64,000 nucleotides of DNA from Fidelibacterota bacterium. Its GTDB lineage: Bacteria; Fidelibacterota; UBA8477; JABMPR01. A model generated the notes under the pieces. It was not told the origin of the DNA and made no database searches. It was given only the letters and a program-made list of their open reading frames with translations. This document shows, piece by piece, positions 1 through 9,259 of this stretch. The DNA is taken from the NCBI GenBank assembly GCA_018650445.1, contig JABIFX010000084.1, positions 1 through 64,000 of the forward strand, written 5' to 3'. Both the position numbers and the translations under genes were made by a program. Within the stretch, counting starts at the first letter, position 1; each line of letters begins with the position of its first letter.

Positions 1-2
1 AC

Positions 3-27
3 AAAAAACGCTTCAGATGAGGAAGCG
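3..27 (-). terminator. Rho-independent terminator
   Basis: Read on the minus strand, a 6-bp stem (9-14 pairs with 22-27, loop of 7) is followed directly by six T residues (3-8). It lies about 180 nt beyond the stop of the TPR gene and probably ends that transcript. The bases between it and the gene (28-207) hold no ORF I can support. Confidence 0.6.
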
Positions 28-207
28 TATTAACATGAAATCGCAGCACCATGAGGTGTTTGCTTAATATGTTGGAGGCCCGGAAAGTGTCTCTTATTTT
101 TTAAGCGATCTTGTCCGAATTACTTTGACGACTTACACCCCCATGCTTTGCTCCATCGCCTCATTGCGATATGGAGCCTGAACCAGCCCACTAACATGGT
201 TTTGAGA

Positions 208-1746
208 CTATTTGTCTCCAGCAGTAAGATATTTTGTGCGATTCACGATTCCGGAATAAGCCAATTCAAGATTTTTTGCCAGGTGTTTCTTGTTATAATT
301 ATTCAATTTGTAATGATATTTGAGCATATCTTTTTCAAAACAGTCATTTATTTCGACCCAGGTCTTATCCCGGTGTAATCTGGCATATTGCTGCAAGCCT
401 TCCACGTAATTGTCCGCTGGAATATCCACATCACTCTTGCGAAAATTAGGAAAGGTGATCCCTCGGCTCCTGAGTCGTTCTGTAGCTGAATAAAATGAAG
501 AAGCTGGAAAATCCAGTGCCTCAAGCGTTTTATTGCCCACACCTGTATTCAGATAATGATATATAAATAAATTGTAGTGAAAGAGATCCTTAATTCTGAC
601 CCAATTCAAGTCTTTTGAAAATGCGAATAGATCTTCGTTTGCAGATTCAGTCATCTCCCCCGGGAAGTGCTCTTCCAGAAAGATCACATACTTATTGATA
701 ACCCTACGGCGCTCCTCATTGACTGGGATGCCCCTTTTCGTCAAGGCCATGATGGATCCAAAGGCCTGTTGGTAGTAGAAATATGCTTTGGTGATGTCAG
801 TTGCTTCACGATGATAGATTTTCCCCAGCAGAAGGCAGGCACCCGCTAGTTCGGATGCAATTGAGAATTGCTGGCTTATTTCCATACTGCTTATGGCTGC
901 TTCCAGGGCTTTATCTGTATCTCCCAAGATGTGAAGTAATTCTGCAACTTTCGACTGAATTTTGGCAGTAAAATATGCATTGCTCACTTTTTTGAGTAAA
1001 TCCTGGTAATATCTCACCGCTTCGGTACTACGATTTTGACTAACCAGAAGGCATCCTCTGGTATAATCAATGCTCCAATGAATATGCTGAAAACCGTGGA
1101 GTGCCGCCATTTCATGCGCTTTATCAAGGTGAGTGCTGGCATCAGCCATGTTTTCCTGATTAATCAGCTGCAGAGATAATCCATAATGAGCTTGAGACTC
1201 CATGACTGTCATCTCGTATTTGTTGAAATAAGCAATACACTGCAGCCACTTCTTAAGAGTGAAATTCTTGTCTAAATCAGCATCCAAAATGAGGTGCTGA
1301 TAGGCTATCATCTGCTTCATCTTATTTGAAGAAGTGATATTGCGTGCCTTTTCCAGATATCGAAAGGCAGCATTTATATCACCTAACTGTCGGAAAAAAC
1401 CACCATATTCATAATAAAAATAAGCGAGAGCACCTTCCTGCTGAGAACCCTGATTGAGTACGCTGATCTTCTCTGCAACCTGTTCATACAGTTCGATGGC
1501 GAATGCATAATTGCCTTCAAGGGTGGCAATTTTTGCATAGGTTATTTTTTGAAGTGCCTCAAGCATACGATTCCGGCGATCAGAGATTTTACCCTGATCT
1601 AACATCAAGGCCACCTTCTCCTCACTCAGAAATCCAATCTCACCTAACAGCGCATAGCATTCTGAAGCGTGGAATTTTTCCACAGTATCATCTGCTTCGC
1701 TGGTCCGGTTTAATTCATTACTCAGAAGAATCTTGCGCTGTGCCAT
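208..1746 (-). CDS. TPR-repeat protein with two C-terminal Fis-like modules
   Basis: I do not recognise a named family. The 512-residue protein has no signal peptide or membrane segment, so it is probably cytoplasmic. Residues about 65-360 are helical repeats of tetratricopeptide type (pairs of helices with G-Y, A-Y-Y and L-G-D-x-x-x-A patterns). The C-terminus contains a duplicated module of about 50 residues (379-430 and 460-508). Both copies share W-V-x-I-x-D-x-F, then Y-H-Y, then N-K, and end in a segment spaced like the last helix-turn-helix of Fis/NtrC proteins. The start is supported by GGAGGA a few bases upstream of the ATG. It is monocistronic, with a terminator downstream. A protein-binding or DNA-binding regulatory role is an inference only. 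Confidence 0.8.
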   Translation of the reverse strand: MAQRKILLSNELNRTSEADDTVEKFHASECYALLGEIGFLSEEKVALMLDQGKISDRRNRMLEALQKITYAKIATLEGNYAFAIELYEQVAEKISVLNQGSQQEGALAYFYYEYGGFFRQLGDINAAFRYLEKARNITSSNKMKQMIAYQHLILDADLDKNFTLKKWLQCIAYFNKYEMTVMESQAHYGLSLQLINQENMADASTHLDKAHEMAALHGFQHIHWSIDYTRGCLLVSQNRSTEAVRYYQDLLKKVSNAYFTAKIQSKVAELLHILGDTDKALEAAISSMEISQQFSIASELAGACLLLGKIYHREATDITKAYFYYQQAFGSIMALTKRGIPVNEERRRVINKYVIFLEEHFPGEMTESANEDLFAFSKDLNWVRIKDLFHYNLFIYHYLNTGVGNKTLEALDFPASSFYSATERLRSRGITFPNFRKSDVDIPADNYVEGLQQYARLHRDKTWVEINDCFEKDMLKYHYKLNNYNKKHLAKNLELAYSGIVNRTKYLTAGDK

Positions 1747-2159
1747 GCTTCCTCCATTCCATCTATGAACTTATGCCTGAGGTCTTGCCAATTCAATTGA
1801 CCGAACGTTTTTATAAACCTCCAAAATATTTTCCTAGGGTACTAAAGATAGTTTGTCAATCCCCAGTTAACAAACATATTGCTGATATTCAGTCATAATA
1901 AATAAAATGGAATGTCTAATTACCAATTATATATAATATTCTTTATATATAATAAATTTTTTTACGGTATCATTTTATCAATATTTACCCCTTTTGGGGG
2001 CTGGCGACTGATGAATACGAGAATTGAGAGTGCCAGTTTCGTTAATCCCATTAATATTTCAACACCCCTTCCCCCTTTTTCCACGCAGCTTTCCTTTTAT
2101 ATTTGCAGCCACATGTAAAAAATGATTTAAGCAGGCAGAAATAAATTACGGAACCAATT
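1747..2159. other. 413-nt intergenic region between divergent genes
   Basis: No ORF here has coding character. About 1905-1985 is strongly AT-rich (runs such as tatataat), which would suit promoters for one or both flanking divergent genes. A short perfect palindrome, ccccttttgggg, lies at about 1988-1999. No individual promoter box can be assigned with confidence. Confidence 0.4.
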
Positions 2160-3956
2160 ATGTCAGAGAATATGCTCACCGAAATTGAAGAATTAGAAAC
2201 TGTTTTCAGTACCGATGAGGGAACAGTAAAAGCAGTTGACAAGGTTTCCTTCAGCCTTGAAAAAGGTCGCACAGTTGGCGTCGTGGGCGAGTCGGGCTCG
2301 GGAAAATCTGTTACCTCTCTTTCCCTTATGCGCTTGATACCCAATCCACCCGGTAGGATTGTCGGTGGCAGACTCAAGTACCATTCCAGATCTAAGGGTC
2401 TGGTTGACTTAACTGAAGTTCCTGAGAATGAGATGCGTGAATTCCGGGGTAATGAAATCGCCATGATTTTCCAGGAACCCATGACATCCCTGAACCCTGT
2501 ATTTACCTGCGGCAACCAGGTCATGGAAGCTCTCATCCTCCATCAAAAAATGAGCAAAGCTGAGGCAAGAGCCAGAACGCTAGAATTGTTTATAGAAGTT
2601 GAACTTCCCCGTCCCGAAAAAATTATTGATTCCTATCCCCATCAAATTTCTGGAGGTCAGAAGCAACGCGTCATGATCGCCATGGCCATGTCCTGCAACC
2701 CTCAGATCCTTATAGCAGACGAGCCCACCACCGCCCTGGATGTGACTGTCCAGGCAACCATCCTCGATTTAATGCGCAGACTCAGAGATAGCCATGATAT
2801 GGGTATCATCTTTATTACTCATGACCTGGGAGTTATTGCTGAGATCGCAGATCATGTGGTCGTGATGTATAAGGGCAAAATTGTTGAACAAGGTTCCGTC
2901 TGGGAAATATTTTCAGATCCGCAACACCCCTATACCAAGGGGCTACTTGCCTGTCGTCCCCCCCTGGATCATCGGTTGAAACTCCTGCCTACCATGGCTG
3001 ACTTCATGTCAGAAAATGATGCAGGTGATATGCTTGAGATCAAAAAATCAGTGGATGAGACAATCCATGATCTGATAATAACTCCTGAGGAAACCGCCAA
3101 ACGTCATAAAAACCTTTATGCCCAGGAGCCCATCCTCACCATCAACAACCTGAAAACCTACTTTCCAGTCCGCGAAGGTCTGTTCAGTAAGGTGATAGAT
3201 CATGTAAAAGCAGTGGATGATGTGAGTTTTGATGTCTATCCAGGTGAAACGCTGGGTCTCGTTGGAGAATCAGGCTGTGGTAAAACCACGCTGGGACGAA
3301 CCATTCTTAGACTCATTGAACCCACAGCAGGTAACATCATCTTCCATGGTAAGGATATCACCAATATCTCCGGAGATGAACTTCGCGATATCCGCAGGAG
3401 AATTCAAATTATTTTCCAAGATCCTTACTCCTCCCTCAATCCTAGAATTACCATCGGATCAGCCATTATTGAGCCCATGCAAGTTCACCAGCTACACGGT
3501 GATGATCAAAACCGACGTCAGAAGGTTCAGGAATTATTGGAACGAGTCAATCTGGATCCCAGTCATTATAACCGCTATCCCCATGAATTTTCCGGTGGTC
3601 AAAGGCAAAGAATTTGTATCGCCCGAGCTCTGGCAGTTCAGCCTGAATTTGTGATCTGTGATGAATCAGTATCCGCTCTGGATGTTTCAGTCCAGGCTCA
3701 GGTGTTAAATCTGTTAAATGAGCTGAGGGATGAATTTGGTCTCACCTATATCTTTATCTCCCATGACCTTTCCGTTGTAAAATTTATGTCAGACAGAATG
3801 GTGGTGATGAACGAAGGTAAAGTGGAGGAAATGGGTGATGCTGATAGTGTCTATCAGGAGCCACAAACTGATTATACCAAGCGACTTATCGCTGCCATCC
3901 CACGCGGAGATCTTCATGATATTAAAAAATCCTACCTATCCAGAAAGACTGAATAG
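2160..3956 (+). CDS. Fused DppD-DppF-type peptide/nickel ABC transporter ATPase
   Basis: One polypeptide of 598 residues carries two complete ATPase domains of oligopeptide/dipeptide importers. The first domain (about 1-290) has Walker A GESGSGKS, signature SGGQKQR and Walker B ending ADEPTTALD. The second (about 325-598) has [15 protein letters not shown] and CDESVSALD. Both have the oligopeptide-type C-terminal extension after the H-loop (ITHDL, ISHDL). The arrangement matches YejF/GsiA-like fused ATPases that energise an inner-membrane permease pair. No permease or substrate-binding gene lies next to it, so the partners must be elsewhere. No clear Shine-Dalgarno precedes the ATG; a second in-frame ATG lies four codons on. 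Confidence 0.93.
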   Translation: MSENMLTEIEELETVFSTDEGTVKAVDKVSFSLEKGRTVGVVGESGSGKSVTSLSLMRLIPNPPGRIVGGRLKYHSRSKGLVDLTEVPENEMREFRGNEIAMIFQEPMTSLNPVFTCGNQVMEALILHQKMSKAEARARTLELFIEVELPRPEKIIDSYPHQISGGQKQRVMIAMAMSCNPQILIADEPTTALDVTVQATILDLMRRLRDSHDMGIIFITHDLGVIAEIADHVVVMYKGKIVEQGSVWEIFSDPQHPYTKGLLACRPPLDHRLKLLPTMADFMSENDAGDMLEIKKSVDETIHDLIITPEETAKRHKNLYAQEPILTINNLKTYFPVREGLFSKVIDHVKAVDDVSFDVYPGETLGLVGESGCGKTTLGRTILRLIEPTAGNIIFHGKDITNISGDELRDIRRRIQIIFQDPYSSLNPRITIGSAIIEPMQVHQLHGDDQNRRQKVQELLERVNLDPSHYNRYPHEFSGGQRQRICIARALAVQPEFVICDESVSALDVSVQAQVLNLLNELRDEFGLTYIFISHDLSVVKFMSDRMVVMNEGKVEEMGDADSVYQEPQTDYTKRLIAAIPRGDLHDIKKSYLSRKTE

Positions 3957-3980
3957 ATAGGATTCATTTTAAAGCCCCGC

Positions 3981-4026
3981 CAGGCAATTGCCTGAGAGGG
4001 TGGAATTATTAATTCCCAGTTTTTTT
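3981..4026 (+). terminator. Probable terminator after the ABC ATPase gene
   Basis: A perfect 14-bp palindrome (caggcaattgcctg, 3981-3994) is followed by a second small hairpin (4002-4007 with 4011-4016, loop of 3) and then seven T residues (4020-4026). Both lie just past the ATPase stop codon. The T run falls inside the end of the opposite-strand gene. Confidence 0.5.
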
Positions 4027-4314
4027 AAGCTTTTTATCTACCTCTTCAATGACCTTGTCAAAGGCTTCTTGTTGAAGATCCTGAGTGGCATCATCAATTT
4101 TTTCCATGGCGGGACTCACCTGCTTCTTTATCTTACCCCAGGGATCATCCTCGGTGACATAGATAAAAACTCCGTAGGCCAGTACCACAAACATCAAAAT
4201 CATGAATATTTTGAATACCTTCTTCATCAAAAATATCAACAACCCGATACCGACAAACGCTGCAATACCCATGTAGAGTTTGTTGCTTAATAGCAGATCT
4301 AAAATATCCTGCAT
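4009..4314 (-). CDS. Small inner-membrane protein of unknown function
   Basis: The 101-residue protein has two closely spaced hydrophobic stretches (about 10-28 and 33-53) split by KK, followed by an acidic and lysine-rich tail predicted to be helical. AAGGAAA lies 9-10 nt upstream of the ATG and supports the start. No family was recognised. It is the last minus-strand gene of the metal-efflux cluster, separated from the previous one by about 150 nt, so membership of that operon is possible but not shown. Confidence 0.65.
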   Translation of the reverse strand: MQDILDLLLSNKLYMGIAAFVGIGLLIFLMKKVFKIFMILMFVVLAYGVFIYVTEDDPWGKIKKQVSPAMEKIDDATQDLQQEAFDKVIEEVDKKLKKTGN

Positions 4315-4463
4315 CTTATAGTTTCCTTTTATTCGAAGAGCTGTTCAGTCGTCCCCTTTTAAGAAACTTCTGATAACCACACTTGTGTTTAAGTAATGAA
4401 TTCATGCGATGTTAACATTGACTTCAGCAAATCAAAATAAAAACTAATTCCAACAAGCGGGCT

Positions 4464-4838
4464 CTAGATTTCCCCGGTCTTTTTTAATCGCATGGGTTTA
4501 AGCTCCATTTTACACTCATCACATCTGCCTGGACCTTCCTGACGAACATGACTGTGAATCAGCATGGGACATCCATAATACTCCAGCTTGTCCTCCGATG
4601 TGATCACTCCAGGAACCAGGGTCATATTACATTCGGAACAGGTGCCAGGTTCGCGACTATGGATATGCTTATGTGATTCCATGGGACATGTATAATAGAT
4701 CATTCTCTCACTATCAGCCGTCGCTTCGGTTTTTTCCATGGCGGCATGGTTATCGTGTTTCATGGCTGGTGCTTGCTTCTCGTCACCACAGCCAATCACA
4801 AATACAGCCAGCAGAGCTGTCATCCATAAGTACTTCAT
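4464..4838 (-). CDS. Lipoprotein with two heavy-metal-binding domains
   Basis: A 124-residue lipoprotein: the signal peptide ends at Cys17 (VIGC). It carries two copies of the short heavy-metal-binding module found at the N-terminus of many CusB adaptors, with key residues CPM at 51-53 and CSEC at 67-70, then CPM at 90-92 and CDEC at 106-109, plus several His between. A His/Met-rich linker lies before the first module. AGAGGT precedes the ATG. It lies downstream of CusCBA and the HMA protein, and is probably a periplasmic membrane-anchored metal scavenger or chaperone that hands copper or silver to the pump. The exact metal is inferred from context. Confidence 0.85.
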   Translation of the reverse strand: MKYLWMTALLAVFVIGCGDEKQAPAMKHDNHAAMEKTEATADSERMIYYTCPMESHKHIHSREPGTCSECNMTLVPGVITSEDKLEYYGCPMLIHSHVRQEGPGRCDECKMELKPMRLKKTGEI

Positions 4839-4881
4839 ATTTTTACCTCTTTTCGTTATCGTTTATCAAATTTGTTCATTA

Positions 4882-5202
4882 TCACATCATGACGCAATCA
4901 ATACTATCCAACATCATGTGCACTAGCAAGCCTATTGAAATCACCCTGGTTTTTTCTGGGATTAATAGCAGCGCATAAGCTCCAATTGCCCAAAATGAAT
5001 GCAGGGGATGAAAACCAATACTGCATCTGCCAGGATCATATACTGGGTTGGCCAACAGGTGATCCAGGTCCACTACCATGGTAGCAGACATAATGGCCCA
5101 GTAGGTTCCCCAACCCTTTGCTGGACGCATAAATTTACTCATCCAGGGAGCAATCGCAGCTGGAACGAGAAAATGGGCGAGTATGTGAAGAATACCTCGC
5201 AT
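4882..5202 (-). CDS. DUF6122 family membrane protein
   Basis: The 106-residue protein has four hydrophobic segments and the conserved features of DUF6122: a VDLDHLLA motif near residue 45, a CSIGFHPLHS motif near residue 60, and a closing HMMLDSIDC. The His and Asp residues sit as in small membrane-bound metal-dependent hydrolase-like proteins. No function is established for the family. Its ATG overlaps the TGA of the upstream HMA gene (TGATG), so the two are translationally coupled, placing it firmly in the metal-efflux operon. Confidence 0.85.
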   Translation of the reverse strand: MRGILHILAHFLVPAAIAPWMSKFMRPAKGWGTYWAIMSATMVVDLDHLLANPVYDPGRCSIGFHPLHSFWAIGAYALLLIPEKTRVISIGLLVHMMLDSIDCVMM

Positions 5203-5444
5203 CAGCTAGAAAACAGACTCCCTAGAAATCCTTTTTTCTGTACGCTTTCCTCAGGCTTAAATCCAGAATTTCTTAAAATCTCAGCAGTTTCATCACTTGT
5301 GATATCCCCACTTACTGAAACTTGCTTTTTTGAAAGTTGAATATCAATGGATTCGATCCGTGCGTCAACCTCTAATCCTTTTTGGATTGTTGCTACACAT
5401 CCATTACAATTCATATCGCTTACTATAAAAACATGTTTTTCCAT
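5202..5444 (-). CDS. Heavy-metal-associated (HMA) domain protein, CopZ-like
   Basis: An 80-residue cytoplasmic protein with a single ferredoxin-like HMA domain and the metal-binding MxCxxC motif (MNCNGC, Cys13 and Cys16). It is slightly longer than CopZ because of a glycine/serine-containing C-terminal tail (GFLGSLFSS). Such proteins bind Cu(I) or similar soft metals and pass them to P-type ATPases or regulators. It follows cusA by about 65 nt and is coupled to the DUF6122 gene. CopA, its likely customer, is encoded about 13 kb away at 18290-20533. Confidence 0.88.
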   Translation of the reverse strand: MEKHVFIVSDMNCNGCVATIQKGLEVDARIESIDIQLSKKQVSVSGDITSDETAEILRNSGFKPEESVQKKGFLGSLFSS

Positions 5445-5509
5445 ATTACCTGCTCCAATTGCATTTTAGATTCTCAATATGACCCGGACATTATCAAATT
5501 CACTACTTT

Positions 5510-8500
5510 TTATTGCTTCTTTAGCAGACGTCTTTCAGCCAAAATCACATACAAAACCGGAACTACGAATGTGTTACTGATGGCAAAAAGCATTCCCCCA
5601 AAAGATGGGATGGCCATGGGCACCATGACATCCGCTCCTCTTCCAGTTGATGTGAGGACTGGAATCAAGGCCAATAATGTTGTAGCCGTGGTTAGCATGG
5701 CAGGACGGATGCGTCTCTTCCCAGCCAGAATGGCGGCTGCCTGAATCTCCTGGCGCGTGGTTGGTTTTAGTTCCTTAAACTGTTGATCCAGGTAGGTCGA
5801 GATCAAAACTCCGTCATCTGTCGCAATACCGAATAGTGCTAGAAAACCTACCCAGACAGCTACACTCAAATTGATCTCATGGATTTGAAATATTTCTCTA
5901 AAATTCAGACTGCCAAGTGAAAAATCCATAAACCAGGGTTGCCCATATAGCCAGAGTAAGGTAAATCCTCCAGCCCATGCCACAAATATACCTGAGAATA
6001 CGATGAGTGTCGTGGTAGTACGTTTGAACTGCATGTACAGTATCACAAAAATTGACATAAGGGCCAGGGGTAATACAATCCGCATTCTCTTGGTCGCTCG
6101 AACCTGGTTCTCGTAAGAGCCAGTAAAATCAAAGCTCACCCCACTTGGGACATTGAGCTCACCTGAATCAATCTTGCTATCTAAATATGCTCGAGCCTGC
6201 TCAACTACATCTACCTCAGCATAGCCATCGACCTTATCAAAAAGGACATAGGAGAGCAAAAAGGTATTCTCGCTTTTGATGACCTGTGGTCCACGGGTAA
6301 AGCGAACGCTAGCCAACTGTCCCAATGGAATTTGTGCCCCAGAGGGAGTTGGGACCAGGATAGATTCAAAGCTCTCATCATTCTCTCTGAATTCACGCAT
6401 GTATCTAACCCGGATAGGATATCGCTCACGACCCTCTATGGTCATTCCAACTTGCTTTCCACCAACGGCTACAGCAATAACCTGTTGCACATCGCGGATA
6501 GATAATCCGTACCGGGCAATAGCCTGGCGATGGATGTCGATTTCCAGATATGGTTTGCCCACGATACGATCAGCAAAAACTGCCCGCGCCTTGACCGAAG
6601 GGATTTCTTTGAGATAAGCCTCAAGCTCAAGCCCAAATGCTTCCATGCTCTCTATATCTGAACCGTGTACCCGGATGCCCATGGGCGCTCGCATCCCACT
6701 TTGCAACATGACAATACGGGCAGCAATAGGCTGCAATTTAGGGGCAGATGTGGTTCCCGGTAGTTGGGCAACTTTTACCAGTTCATCCCAAATATCCTGA
6801 TTGCTACGTATGTGACTACGCCATTGTCTGAATGGTTTTCCAGAATTATCCAGGATTAATTGGTCATTTGAATCTCTAGCAAAATTGTCATCACCATCAA
6901 CTTTAAATTTAAGTGTATTGCCTGATGCATCCTGGATATATTCAGATTTATAGGTAACTACCGATTCAACCATAGAAAGTGGTGCCGGATCGAGTGCTGT
7001 TTCAGCTCGACCAATCTTACCTACAACATTTTCGACCTCTGGGATTGAGTATAGCGCTCTATCCAGAGTTGAGAGAACATCAAGTGACTCCTCCATACCA
7101 GCATGAGGCATGGTGGTGGGCATATACAAAAAAGAGCCCTCATCCAGATCAGGCATAAACTCTCTACCTAATCCTGGGAAAACGTGTACCATTTTTTGGT
7201 AGGGTCGACTCTGTTTTATCACCTCAGGTGACCAGCCAAAAATCGAGTCAAAACCGAGCCACGCATTCAACCCAAACATCAAGAGAATTGAAGGTACCAG
7301 CAATGCAATTCCACGATTTTCCAACATCCACGAAAGAATTTTTGGATATGCATGTGTAAAGGTCTTAATCAGCCCCAGAATGAAGCCAACCAGCACAGCG
7401 ACGAGCAAAAAGTTCACCACAGCACCATATTCATAACCCAAAGGCACCCATGTGAGTGAGAGCAGTACCATCACATCAAAAACGAGTAAGTAGTTCAATG
7501 TTTTTGCGTGATAAAGCCAGGGATAATTTTTCAGCAGCGGTTTGAGTAGCTGAAGGAGAGCAATACTCCCCAGAATCACACCGATGATAATATTGAATGA
7601 AACAGCTACCCAGATTGAGAGGGTGAACAGAATGCCCAGTGACAATTTCCTGGTCCACTGTTTATGCGTTGTCTTTGAAAAAACAAAACTGGCAACCACA
7701 GGTAAAACCAAAATGGCCAGAACAACTGAAGATAGCAGTGCAAAAGTTTTGGTGTAAGCCAGTGGCTTGAAGAGCTTTCCTTCAGCACCTTCCATGGTAA
7801 ATACCGGTAGAAAGCTGATAACAGTGGTAGAAACTGCTGTAAGAATCGCCGGTCCAACTTCCCTGGCCCCTTCCAGAATTCGATTGATAACATGTGGAGA
7901 CTTCTGGTCGTTTTCAATTTTTTTGAGAATATTCTCTGTCATGATGATGCCCATATCCACAATGGTTCCAATAGCGATTGCTATCCCGGACAGGGCTACA
8001 ATATTTGCATCAACGTGAAATAATTTCATTCCCACAAAAGTGATCAGGACGGCAGCCGGCATCATCATGCTGATCAGGATGGAAGCTCTGAGATGCATGA
8101 GTAACACGAGAATCACAATCAAGGTGATTATAATTTCTTCGCGTAAGGCATGATTCAAGGTTCCCAGAGTCTCATAAATAAGGCCGGACCTATCATAAAA
8201 AGGGACGATCTCAAGCTGTGAGGTAGTACCATCAGCTAGCGTTTTGGATGGAAGTCCCGGTGAAATCTCTTTGATCTTGGCCTTGACAGCATTGATCGTC
8301 TCCAGAGGATTTTCACCATAACGGGTCACAACTACGCCTCCAACAACCTCAGAACCCTGCTTATCCAGGGCACCACGCCGTAAGGCGGGACCGAAACTGA
8401 CGTGTGCAACATCTGCGATAGTGATTGGAGCGTTATCAATGACCTTCAGCACAGTTACTTCCAAATCATCCAGGCCTTTGATAAAACCCAAACCACGAAT

Positions 8501-9259
8501 CATATATTCAACTCGGTTGACTTCTACGGTGCGGGCGCCAATCTCATTATTTGCATCTTTTACAGCCTTAAAAACCTGCATAAGTGAAATTCCATAGTGG
8601 CGCAAAGCCTGGGGATTAACATCAATCTGATATTCTTTGACATAACCACCCACAGAGGCCACCTCAGCCACACCCCGGGCTGTGGATAGTCCATATTTTA
8701 CATAATAATCCTGGATTGAACGTAATTCGTGGAGATCCCAACCACCAGTAGGCTGCCCCTTCTCATCACGGCCCTCCAGAGTATACCAGAAGACTTGACC
8801 CAATGCGGTTGCATCCGGTCCCAAAGTTGGTTTGACTTCATCAGGTAAGGTCCTTGACGGAAGCGCATTCAGTTTCTCCAGGATACGACTTCTTGACCAA
8901 TAGAAATCCACATCCTCGTTAAAGATCACATAGATGGTAGAAAACCCAAACAAGGAGAATGAACGTACGGTTTTGACTTCCGGTGTACCCAGCAATGCGA
9001 CGGTCAGAGGATAAGTTATCTGATCCTCAATATCCTGGGGAGATCTCCCAGCCCACTCCGTAAAAACGATTTGCTGATTTTCACCAATATCGGGGATGGC
9101 ATCTACCGGGACAGGTGTACGATCTATTCCAGGAATATCCCAGTCAAATGGAGCCACCAGAAGACCCCATATCATGATTGAAACAAGCAATATCAGAGTG
9201 ATCAGCCGATTTTCTAAGGGCAATCCGATGATGCGATCAAGTAAGTTTGTTTTAGCCAT
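5510..9259 (-). CDS. cusA: CusA-type heavy-metal RND efflux pump
   Basis: Inner-membrane proton-driven pump of the HME-RND family, 1249 residues from the chosen ATG. That ATG has AGAAGG 7 nt upstream and overlaps the end of cusB by 8 nt. A longer reading frame starts 36 nt further up, inside cusB, and is less likely. The proton-relay helix (IVDMGIIMTEN) is present. The three methionines that bind Cu(I)/Ag(I) in E. coli CusA (573, 623, 672) have counterparts at about 713 (YMPTT), 763 (PLSMVE) and 851 (IVMLQ), with identical spacing between the first two. This favours copper/silver over zinc/cobalt. It is about 200 residues longer than E. coli CusA because of extra hydrophobic helices at about 530-690 and a 40-residue loop near 770-810. 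Confidence 0.95.
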   Translation of the reverse strand: MAKTNLLDRIIGLPLENRLITLILLVSIMIWGLLVAPFDWDIPGIDRTPVPVDAIPDIGENQQIVFTEWAGRSPQDIEDQITYPLTVALLGTPEVKTVRSFSLFGFSTIYVIFNEDVDFYWSRSRILEKLNALPSRTLPDEVKPTLGPDATALGQVFWYTLEGRDEKGQPTGGWDLHELRSIQDYYVKYGLSTARGVAEVASVGGYVKEYQIDVNPQALRHYGISLMQVFKAVKDANNEIGARTVEVNRVEYMIRGLGFIKGLDDLEVTVLKVIDNAPITIADVAHVSFGPALRRGALDKQGSEVVGGVVVTRYGENPLETINAVKAKIKEISPGLPSKTLADGTTSQLEIVPFYDRSGLIYETLGTLNHALREEIIITLIVILVLLMHLRASILISMMMPAAVLITFVGMKLFHVDANIVALSGIAIAIGTIVDMGIIMTENILKKIENDQKSPHVINRILEGAREVGPAILTAVSTTVISFLPVFTMEGAEGKLFKPLAYTKTFALLSSVVLAILVLPVVASFVFSKTTHKQWTRKLSLGILFTLSIWVAVSFNIIIGVILGSIALLQLLKPLLKNYPWLYHAKTLNYLLVFDVMVLLSLTWVPLGYEYGAVVNFLLVAVLVGFILGLIKTFTHAYPKILSWMLENRGIALLVPSILLMFGLNAWLGFDSIFGWSPEVIKQSRPYQKMVHVFPGLGREFMPDLDEGSFLYMPTTMPHAGMEESLDVLSTLDRALYSIPEVENVVGKIGRAETALDPAPLSMVESVVTYKSEYIQDASGNTLKFKVDGDDNFARDSNDQLILDNSGKPFRQWRSHIRSNQDIWDELVKVAQLPGTTSAPKLQPIAARIVMLQSGMRAPMGIRVHGSDIESMEAFGLELEAYLKEIPSVKARAVFADRIVGKPYLEIDIHRQAIARYGLSIRDVQQVIAVAVGGKQVGMTIEGRERYPIRVRYMREFRENDESFESILVPTPSGAQIPLGQLASVRFTRGPQVIKSENTFLLSYVLFDKVDGYAEVDVVEQARAYLDSKIDSGELNVPSGVSFDFTGSYENQVRATKRMRIVLPLALMSIFVILYMQFKRTTTTLIVFSGIFVAWAGGFTLLWLYGQPWFMDFSLGSLNFREIFQIHEINLSVAVWVGFLALFGIATDDGVLISTYLDQQFKELKPTTRQEIQAAAILAGKRRIRPAMLTTATTLLALIPVLTSTGRGADVMVPMAIPSFGGMLFAISNTFVVPVLYVILAERRLLKKQ

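Noticed and set aside
1912..2118. ORFs in the AT-rich gap before the ABC gene
   Set aside because: Composition and sequence look non-coding; the gap fits a divergent promoter region.
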